Both the position numbers and the translations under genes were made by a program. Shown here one piece after another: positions 55,810-64,000 of a stretch of DNA of 64,000 nucleotides (positions are counted from its first letter, which is position 1; each line of letters starts with the position of its first letter). The notes under the pieces were generated by a model. It saw nothing but the letters and a program-made list of their open reading frames with translations, was not told where the DNA came from and searched no databases. Source of the DNA: Malachius bipustulatus (Eukaryota; Arthropoda; Insecta; Coleoptera; Melyridae); contig OU342635.1 in NCBI GenBank assembly GCA_910589415.1, positions 6,448,001 through 6,512,000 on the forward strand. The letters are read 5' to 3'.

Positions 55810-56240
55810 GGTAAAGGTGCTGTATCGCGACGGTTTTACCCCTACACTGGCCTCCCTCCGCTGTCTCTGCTTGCTACGCTCCGACACATTCTCAGCAAGC
55901 CTTTCTCCTACGTTCTGCAGACAATCCTGTGCACTTCCTGCCCGCTTCCACACGAGACCGTAATAGTAGCTACCAGTTTCGTCAGGTCTTTGGTCAGGGT
56001 AGGTTTTTTTTCATTTTACGAACATTTGAAGGGAAAAAACCTACCCTGACCAAGGACCTGACTTACTGCAGCAAATAAGTGTTTTAATATTATTTGTAAC
56101 CAAAAATAACACTTTGAGGCCGTAGGAGAACGGAGACACGGATTTCATGTGGCAACGCTGAGCTGTCGGCTCGGAGCAAGCAGAGAAAGTGGAGGGGAGC
56201 CAGCGTAGGGGTAAAACCGCCGCGATAGAGCACCTTTACC
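55810..56240. mobile_element. Foldback element with nested inverted repeats
   Basis: The outer arms begin GGTAAAGGTGCTGTATCGCG and end CGCGATAGAGCACCTTTACC, sharing a GTTTTACCCCTAC block and a TCTCTGCTTGCT block. Near the centre, 55981-56012 and 56031-56062 form a near-perfect 32-bp hairpin around GGTCAGGGTAGGTTTTTT. Confidence 0.7.
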
Positions 56241-57185
56241 CATTTTTCAATGTCTGCATTGAAAAAAAATGCGAGCGGTTGCCACCATTTGATATTTGTA
56301 AGCAACGGCGGGCGGACCTTAAAATGTAGATTCAGGGCATGCAAATGGTAACTAACTCAGAGCTATAAGTGTAAACTGGTGAAAGGCTTGCAGCTATTGT
56401 CTTTCCGATCCTAGGCAAGTGCAGCCAGCTTGTATTTCCGAGATAGTGACGTAGCACACTTCCAGGAATTCTGGCTCATGACATTTCGGACGAACTGTAA
56501 CTGAAACTGACCAGAATCTGATAAGTCATGTGTCATTTTTAGGTTCTCTCTCCCCTGAAATCTACTACCTTTGCGGCTTTTTCTTTATCTGCTGTAATTT
56601 TTATATTTTACTTTCCTTTTTTTTCATTTTCCTGAAACTTCAAGGAAAAAACCTAACAATGGCCAATGACGTGAGTTCAGGTTCTGGTCATCTTCTGTAT
56701 TCAGTAAAATCAGTACAACCTGGCAACTAATCAGTACAACCTGGCAACTATCAACTGCAGTTCCTGTAGTTCTGGCCGCTGGAATAATCCCTTTTAATCT
56801 CGGATACCACTTCTGTCTATAGGCTTACAAACTTACAACACAGGATGTCCTATTTAAAATAAGGGTGTTAAGATTTTTGGACAGATCATCTTGTATAATT
56901 AAAAATATTGTTTAGTGGTGTAGTGATGTAGAGAGAAAAACAATATTATAAGTTCCAGTCTCTCACTATTGATTGTAATTTACCTAATCTATCTTTGATT
57001 TATTTGAACAGAACTGTACAATTGAAAATATTACCAGCGTAATGATTAATGTTAGAAGGAGGGTTGTAAAGTTTTCAAATAATGTTACTTGTGACTATAC
57101 GCTATGCTATTATGTTCATACCATTTTCAGTTTTGATCGTGCTGAAAGATTAATTTGGGATACCTTACTAGCCACCAATTTAAAA

Positions 57186-59333
57186 ATGGCACTACCACTG
57201 GAGTTTCAGGCAGTAGTCATGGCTGCTGGCAAGGGATCCAGAATGACTGAATTGACAAACGGAAAACCAAAATGCTTACTACCAGTTGGGAATAAACCGC
57301 TTGTTTGGTATCCTTTACATAAACTTCAAGAATCTGGATTTGAAGGTTTGATAAATCATATTAGTAGTTATTAGAACTTTATTATGTGAGTGTGTTTAAA
57401 TTAATCAAAATGTATATTTTTTAAATTGCAGAAACTATTCTCGTTATCCAAGAAAATAAGAAGTCTGAAATTCAAAGTGTCCTAGATAAAACAGACTTAA
57501 CAATTAAAATCGAATACTACCCTCTTCCGGATGATGAAGACTATGGTACTGCAGACACTTTACGCTTGCTAAGCGATAAATTGAATTCTAATGTGCTGGT
57601 ATTTTCCTGCGATCTCGTATCAGATTTATCCTTGCAAGGGGCTCTAGATTTGTTTAGAATGAACAACGCTTCCATTGTATCTGTACTGCTTCAACCTCAA
57701 AAGTTGGAAGATTATAAAGTTCCTGGACCAAAATCTAAACTCAAAAAAGGTATTCTTCTATTTTTTCAATGTTCATTAGCATAAGTTTTTTTTTTTATAT
57801 TTTCAGAGCCAGATTTTTTTGGAGTTGAAGAAACAACCAAGAGATTAGTGTTCCAAGCCTCGTCAAGTGACTATGAAGAATCTATCAGGTTACCTCGTAG
57901 CCTTTTTAAAAAACACCCGAGAATCAAAATGTTGACAACGCTGGTTGATTCGCACGTTTATTTGATAAAGAACTGGGTAATAAAATATTTAGGAACGGTA
58001 GATAATATTTCAACTATTAAGGGTGAACTTATTCCTCATGTTGTCAAAAAACAACTTTCTAAGCCTCCGAAACCTACTAAAACCAACACGTCTATTGTTA
58101 ATACGAAAGATAGTAACGATATATTCACATTTGCAAGAGATAGTCTTCATGTAAATGTAAATCCTTCGGGCGATAATTTAACAAATTTCCAGTTAGAAAA
58201 TAACGATATTATAAAATGTTACACGTACGTGACAGACTCTGATACATTTGGAATTCGAGTGAATACTATACCTGCATATTGGGCCATTAATAAACAAGTA
58301 AGTTTCTTATTAATAAATTGATAACATCAACTAAGGTTATTTCATAATTTGTAGATAAAGGAAAAATGGGATAAACTCACAAATGGAAAACCATTAAATC
58401 CTGTGAGCCCGAAAGCGGAAATCAGCTCAAACCAAGTTGATGAAAATTGTTTTGTTGCTTATGGTTGCAAACTTTTCGAGAAAACTTCATTCAAAAATTG
58501 CTTAATATTACCTAATACGGAAGTTCATAGCTTCAGTCGAGTATTTGACTCGATCATCATGAACAATGTTACTATAAAAGAAAAGTAAGTATCTCGAGAA
58601 TGGTCCACTCAAACTTTTATGCTGTTAGGATACATTATCACTAGAGCTTGGAATGTATGCAAAATGCATATTTTGTTAGTTTTATTTTATAAACGTTCAT
58701 TTTAATAACTTTCTTGGATATATTTCAGAGAACACTTGTTTCTAAATGAAATAAATGACATTTTATTGTTAGGGGTAGATTAAATATCTTGATCTAAGAA
58801 TTTAAATAAAGGTTTATTACTTTATTCCATAACCAGAATGAACAGAAAAATTACTCACGGCAATAAATACCATGCATACTGCAAGTACAAGGAATTTGAT
58901 AATAGGAGTGAAGAGTGAACATTAAAACAGTTCATGTAGCTCTATTGTCGAGGGAATGTTATAACCCCTTTAGGTATTTCCTGAAAAAATTCATTAAACA
59001 GATAATTAATTCCAGAAAGTTTTTTTTTATATTGAGATTAACTCTTTTGGTGCATATTTGTTATATTTTTACTGCATATCTTCCAAGCTCTAATTACGAC
59101 AGTATAATTATTATAAAAGATTGTTGTGTCCATAGAAATGTTTTTCATAAGTTTTACTAAAAAGTATCTTTTTCAGAGTTGCAATTGAAAATTCAATCAT
59201 TTGTAATGGAACTACCATCGAGTCTGGTTGTAAAATCAAGAATAGCATCATAGGAAGCAATTATACAGTGTCAGAAAATTCTCAGCATTCTAATGAAATT
59301 TTAACCGATTCTGAAAAGCTTATGGAATTTTAA
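57186..59333 (+). CDS. EIF2B3: EIF2B3, translation initiation factor eIF2B subunit gamma (five coding exons)
   Basis: Coding exons are 57186-57345, 57432-57749, 57807-58297, 58355-58584 and 59177-59333. All introns have GT-AG ends and compatible phases, giving 451 aa (human protein 452). The N-terminus has the nucleotidyltransferase-like pattern [26 protein letters not shown] and, in exon 2, VFSCDLVSD. The last two exons give the left-handed beta-helix hexapeptides ([28 protein letters not shown]). With the epsilon subunit, gamma forms the catalytic half of eIF2B, the guanine exchange factor that reloads eIF2 and is the target of stress control. An upstream in-frame ATG at 57042 lies in intron sequence and is not used. 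Confidence 0.96.
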
Positions 59334-59381
59334 CTGAATCTTGAAATTTTTCTATTGTTCATATTAATTTTTAGAAGTGTA

Positions 59382-59387
59382 AATAAA
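59382..59387 (+). terminator. Polyadenylation signal of EIF2B3
   Basis: AATAAA 49 bp after the stop codon. Confidence 0.7.
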
Positions 59388-59399
59388 CAATTACAATAA

Positions 59400-60359
59400 T
59401 TATTCTTAAAATTTTATTGTTTTTTTATATACAAAAATACTATACAATATAAACGAGATATTCTTAAAAGGTAATAATAATAATAATAATAATAATTATA
59501 TTTACAGCAATGTTAAATATTAAATATAACAGATGAATTCATTTGTATTCCAGAAAACTGGGCTTTTGCAGAACAGATGTGTATATTATTATTATCTAAA
59601 ACTGAATTGTAATAATTATTAGTTCAAGGTAATTTATAATATTCCTAAGAAGATTCATAATAAGGGTAGATTTGTGCTCTAAAAGTAAAACCTTTTATGA
59701 CTTTTAAAAGTTTCGGTATCTATTATTATTATTGTATAAAGAATGCTTGTTTTAGCTAAAAAACTTTTGATTGTTTCGTGAGTTGCTTGCTTTATCGATA
59801 CAATTATTACTAAGTACAATTTTGGCGAAGACAGTGAAAAACCAAAACATACAAAAAGCTTATAAAAACCACTAGTCAGGGAATATGTTGGCAGAGAAAA
59901 TTTTGCACAGACATAGTAGGCACTAATGGTCATTTCACATGAGAAACAATAACATGAAGCATCAGTTGAAAATGGTCCCCTAAAACTAACAAAACAATAA
60001 ATAACTGTTCATAAAATTTTATCAACCTACACAAAATTTTATCAACTTGATAAAAATTTAATAGTCTCAATAAGAAAACAATAATTTTACTAAAGCCCTG
60101 ACAATCGAATAATAATTGTCAGATAACATAACACCGCATTTAATTTAACTAAAAATAAATCATAAACCAACCAAGCAGGGCCAACTCTGTAGTATTTATA
60201 GGACTCATTTAAATACTACCACTAAGTTTCATTCATCACATTGATCTAAAAATTATGTAGCGACTTGCCGGAATTGGCCAGAAATTTAAGCTGTATCAAA
60301 ATAGAAAAATCACTTCAAATTTATTTATCTACGTGTTGTTAAGATTGTCTTTGACGATA
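59400..60359. other. Convergent intergenic region
   Basis: AT-rich sequence between the 3' ends of EIF2B3 and the minus-strand gene at 60360; includes an AAT microsatellite at about 59470-59497. It probably holds the 3' untranslated region of the minus-strand gene. Confidence 0.45.
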
Positions 60360-60539
60360 TCAGTTGACTTTCTTCCCGTTCGCTACTACGGTTTGTGTTA
60401 CAAAACCGTTAGTGCTGCCATTCGAGTAACACGCTTTATATGAATCGGAGTATTCGCTTTTAATGTATGTGTTGTTGAGAGTTCCGTTGCTGTCCGATTT
60501 CTTTACTGTTCCATTGACTTTTTCATCCTCCAATACGGG
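60360..60539 (-). CDS. Last coding exon of an unrecognised gene
   Basis: Reading leftward, an acceptor TTATTTTCAG (60542-60540) is followed by 59 codons and a TGA at 60362-60360. The peptide starts PVLEDEKVNGTVKKSDSNGT and ends VTQTVVANGKKVN. It is hydrophilic, rich in Ser, Asn and Thr, and has no start codon of its own, so it is the C-terminal tail of a larger protein. Higher GC than the flanks, and a clean acceptor in phase 0, support it. Upstream exons lie beyond the transposon at 60819-62260 and were not found in the window. Such tails occur on membrane enzymes, but I cannot name the family. Confidence 0.6.
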   Translation of the reverse strand, partial: PVLEDEKVNGTVKKSDSNGTLNNTYIKSEYSDSYKACYSNGSTNGFVTQTVVANGKKVN

Positions 60540-60818
60540 CTGAAAATAAAAAGTTTCAATATTTATTTTTAATAAAAAAAATTACATATATTCAAGTAAA
60601 AAGACATCATGTCAGCAGAATTTAAAGTATAAATAATGGCTCCGGTATTTCATGACCAATAAGTTTGACTACTAATCAGACTACTCTCCAAACAAAGGAG
60701 GAATAGTATAATGTCTAATGGGAGGAAAACCCTCCTCTCTTCAAAAAAAGCAGATTAGCCCAGGATGATATTCTTGTAAGCATATTAAAGATTCCAGAAT
60801 TATAAGACAACAAAACAT

Positions 60819-62260
60819 AGGTCCCTAATTTAAGCATGACACATTTTCAAAAAGTAAATATTTTAAATATTAATGATGAGGGATTTTCGAGCTCTTCAAT
60901 GGTATTTTCGAGCTGTCTCTAGCTTTTACCTCTGGATCGTAATTTCTTTTTGTAATACTTACATTACACCTGACTTTTTTTAATTCAATCTGTGGAGAAA
61001 CTCAAACAGCACAGGAATTTCGAGCTATTTTCGAGCTACTCAATGAGATTTTCGAGCTGTTCCTAGCTCTCGTCATTTTCCGAAAAAACGAAAAAAAAAA
61101 AACAGCTTTTTTGTACCAGAATTGGACCTAAATTTAGTAAGTAAGTACCTACTCCCGGAAAAAACAAAAGATACAGGAATTTCGAGCTACTCAATGAGAT
61201 TTTCGAGCTGTTCCTAGCTCTCGTCATTTTCCGGAAAAACGAAAAAAAAACAGCTTTTTCGTACCAGAATTGGACCTAAATTTAGTAAGTAAGTACCTAC
61301 GCCCGGAAAAAACAAAAGATACAGGAATTTCGAGCTACTCAATGAGATTTTCGAGCTGTTCCTAGTTCTCGTCATTTTCCGGAAAAACGAAAAAAAACAG
61401 CTTTTTATGCCAGAATTGGACCTAAATTTAGTAAGTACCTACTCCCGGAAAAAACAAAAGATACACAGGAATTTCGAGCTACTCAATGAGATTTTCGAGC
61501 TGTTCCAGCTCTCGTCATTTTCCGGAAAAACGAAAAAAAAACAGCTTTTTCGTGTTAGGATTTGACCTTAATTTTGAAAGAACGTACTCTCGGAAAAAAC
61601 GAAAAGCTCAGGAATATCCGCTCGATTTTTAAATGAAATAAATTAAAAAAACAATGAGCGATTTTTTGATTTTTCCGGTAAATGACGAGAGCTACAAACA
61701 GCTCGAAAATCCCATTGAATAGTTCAAAAATAGCTCGAAATTCCTGTGCTTTTCGTTTCTTCCGGGAGTACTTACTTATAGGTACTAAATTTAGGTCCAA
61801 TTCTAGCATGACAAAACGGTTTTTTTTTGTTTTTCCGGGAAATGATGAGAGCTACAAATAGCTCGAAAATTTCATCGAGTAGCTCGAAAATACATAGCTC
61901 GAAATTCCTATGCTTTTCGTTTTTCCGGGAGTACGTGCTTTCCAAATTGAGGTTAAATCCTAGCACGACAAAGTGTTTTTTTTTTTTTCGTTTTTCCGGA
62001 AAATGACGAGAGCTAGGAACAGCTCGAAAATCTCATTGAGTAGCTCGAAAATAGCTCGAAATTCCTGTGCTGTTTGGGTTTATCCAAATATTGAATTAAA
62101 AGAGTCAGGTGTAATGTACATTACAAAAAGAAATTACGATTTTCCAGAGGTAGAAGCTACAGACAACTCGAAAATACCATTGAAGAGCTCGAAAATCCCT
62201 CGTCATTAATTTTTAAAAATATTCATTTTTTTTTATACGTAATGCTTAAATTAGGGACCT
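60819..62260. mobile_element. Mutator-like foldback transposon with 9-bp target duplication
   Basis: The ends AGGTCCCTAATTTAAGCAT and ATGCTTAAATTAGGGACCT are inverted and flanked by ACAAAACAT on both sides (60810-60818 and 62261-62269). The arms share inverted copies for about 250 bp. Inside are about four direct units of about 145 bp (core TTTCGAGCTACTCAATGAGA and GCTCTCGTCATTTTCCG) followed by inverted ones. There is no transposase. A 9-bp duplication with long arms fits Mutator-like elements. It lies within an intron of the gene ending at 60360, or upstream of it. Confidence 0.85.
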
Positions 62261-62269
62261 ACAAAACAT

Positions 62270-63440
62270 GGTTGATAGAGACAGATTGGACAAATGGAAG
62301 TTAGAGGATCTTGATTTTAATGTCAACTAAACAAATTTTTATACAACTCTTATTAGTTAAATCTATCATAATATCTAAAAAAATATTCAAAATTTAGGAT
62401 CAAAATAGGTAGGTATTAGTAATATCTACTGATACTGATCAATCAAAAACTTGCTTGAATCGTTTAGGCTTAAAATGATCCTCATTTTTAATTCTTTATA
62501 AAGTTTGTAATGAAATTTGGTGTTTCTCACAAGTATAGAAAAGTCACCGGCGTGTCCCTTTAAATAAAATTTGTGCTGGCTAAATCTTAGATCATTACAG
62601 CTCATAGATGCGCCCCTACCATTCCACTACTAGCAGACTGGTGAAGCCAAGATAACTCGCCTACTGTGACGTCACTTGTGGGTAGAAACCTCGTGTAAAG
62701 CTAGTCTTTTACGTGTGTTCCATAGTGTTTTAAAGTTTTGTTTGATCGTTTTTGATTAATTTTACAATAATAATTATGGTTCAATAATTGTGTTGTGCTT
62801 ATAAGTGTGCAGAAAGATATAATAGCACATCGAATGTATCATTTCACCTTTAAGTAATTTTTTTCTAATTAGTTATTTAGAGTTAAAACTTATTCTTAAT
62901 TTAGAATAGTTTTAGGTATTGGTGGGCATTTGTAGGTATTAGATCAATGACAATTTTCTCACTTTGAAACCTATCAATATGTCACCCTCAATAATTTAAA
63001 ATAATTTACAAGTTGAATGCCTCAAAAATATGCCTATTAATAATTATTATTAATAGGTAGTTACCTATAATAATTCATGATCACATAAGTCACATAACTC
63101 TTACTTATTTTTTAGAATCTCTCCATTACTGATGAAATATTGATATAGTGGTACTAGAGATATAACAAACGATTTTTAGTTTATTATGATGATTTTATTG
63201 ATGATTTTACAGACTTGCTGTCAACCTAAGAGTAGCAGATTAGTTCCGCTCTTGGGGGTTACTTTTATGACTACTGCCCTATATTGTTGAAGTCATAAAA
63301 TACGGTTGTTAGATAAATATTCCGCTTTATCTCTGGTTCCACTATAGTAAAATAATTATGTATAATAACTTAAAACTCTACTAATAATTTTATATTGACA
63401 ATATTGACGGTTTGAAATGTTATAAATCATAATAATACTA
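62270..63440. other. No gene recognised
   Basis: AT-rich. A more GC-balanced stretch at 62600-62720 (with TGACGTCA at about 62668) might be a promoter, but no exon was found. Confidence 0.35.
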
Positions 63441-64000
63441 ATATACAGGCTGGTCCAACTTAAAACGTCAGGACTTTACCAAACGATAGATAACGTTAAA
63501 ATAATGCCAGTTTCTCATAGCCGGGAAAGCTTTCTTTTCAAGATACAGGGCGTTGAAGTTTTGGGAAAAAAATAATGTTTTGCGAATATTGTCAAAACGG
63601 CTGCTTTAAAAAAATTGAAATTTGGCACGCAGCATGAGCTAAATATCTTTCATGATTTACGGCTTATGGTGATAAATTGCGAAAACCAGCGGCGGAGATA
63701 TGGGTGTGCCATCGCCCCTTTTCAAAAAAAAAATTGACATCACTGACTCTATGGCAAATTTAATAATACTATTCAATGCCCCATGCTTTTTAGAACAAAT
63801 AAGTACTCTCTAATTTTTTCACAAGGCGCACCGTTTTCGAGATAATTCAGGTTTTCTTAGGTAATATCGGTAGCCATTTTAAGAGTAACAGACAAATTCT
63901 AATCAAATAACTTTTACTTAAATAATTAAATAACGGAAATAAACAACACCTAACTAATGTAACAATTGTCAGTAACCATAGAGTCAGTGGCGTCAATTTT
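63441..64000. repeat. Partial repeat running off the window end
   Basis: Begins near ATACAGGCTGGTCCAACTTA and contains GATACAGGGCG and GGAGATATGGGTGTGCCA phrases typical of the long-ended DNA transposons seen elsewhere here. The other end is outside the window, so limits and class are unknown. Confidence 0.35.

Noticed and set aside
56090..56344. 84-codon minus-strand frame in the foldback element
   Set aside because: It lies across inverted repeat arms and resembles nothing; non-coding transposon.
57042..57185. N-terminal extension of EIF2B3 from an upstream ATG
   Set aside because: It crosses a good splice acceptor at 57130, and the family starts at the position of the ATG at 57186.

Overview
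The window is eukaryotic nuclear DNA, most likely from an insect, and a hemipteran seems plausible. The evidence is two spliced housekeeping genes (EIF2B3 and ELOF1), an exon of an insect-type Ly6/uPAR protein, short GT-AG introns, AT-rich intergenic DNA with many short TAGGTACCTAC-like words, and very many DNA transposon remnants. The species cannot be named from the sequence.

Region 1 (1 to about 24,050) is an integrated Maverick/Polinton (adintovirus-like) element. On the minus strand it carries a double-jelly-roll major capsid protein, a penton-like minor capsid protein, an adenain-type cysteine protease and a parvovirus-like PLA2 virion protein. On the plus strand it carries a packaging ATPase, a hypothetical protein, a coiled-coil fibre-like protein and a retroviral-type integrase with a chromodomain. 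The morphogenesis genes and the integrase are open. The protein-primed DNA polymerase next to the integrase is reduced to its two N-terminal exons and its C-terminal tail.

Region 2 (4,919 to 19,946) is a complete 15,028-bp Ty3/gypsy endogenous retrovirus-like element nested in the Polinton. Its two 2,209-bp LTRs differ at one position that I could find, it has a 4-bp target duplication (CCCC), and it splits the Polinton gene downstream of the ATPase. It encodes gag, pol and an envelope-like glycoprotein, all open, so the insertion looks recent. Its pol is unusual: after the protease it has a G-patch and 20 tandem 11-residue repeats, and between RNase H and integrase it has a full macrodomain of the TARG1/OARD1 (ADP-ribosyl hydrolase) type with both catalytic residues at the expected spacing. 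Gag and pol are probably joined by -1 frameshifting at GTTAAAC directly before the gag stop, and that signal plus stop is duplicated 78 bp downstream.

Region 3 (about 24.3 to 47 kb) is mostly repeats: a degenerate 2-kb repeat block, several non-autonomous transposons with terminal inverted repeats, a mariner-type transposon with about 690-bp inverted repeats and a broken transposase, a 150-bp tandem repeat block, and one coding exon of a Ly6-type secreted or GPI-anchored protein (minus strand).

Region 4 (47 to 64 kb) contains the host genes ELOF1 (minus, two coding exons) and EIF2B3 (plus, five coding exons, 451 aa), the last coding exon of an unrecognised minus-strand gene at 60,360-60,539, and a Mutator-like foldback element with a 9-bp target duplication at 60,819-62,260. 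Coordinates of repeat boundaries were read by eye and may be off by a few bases.
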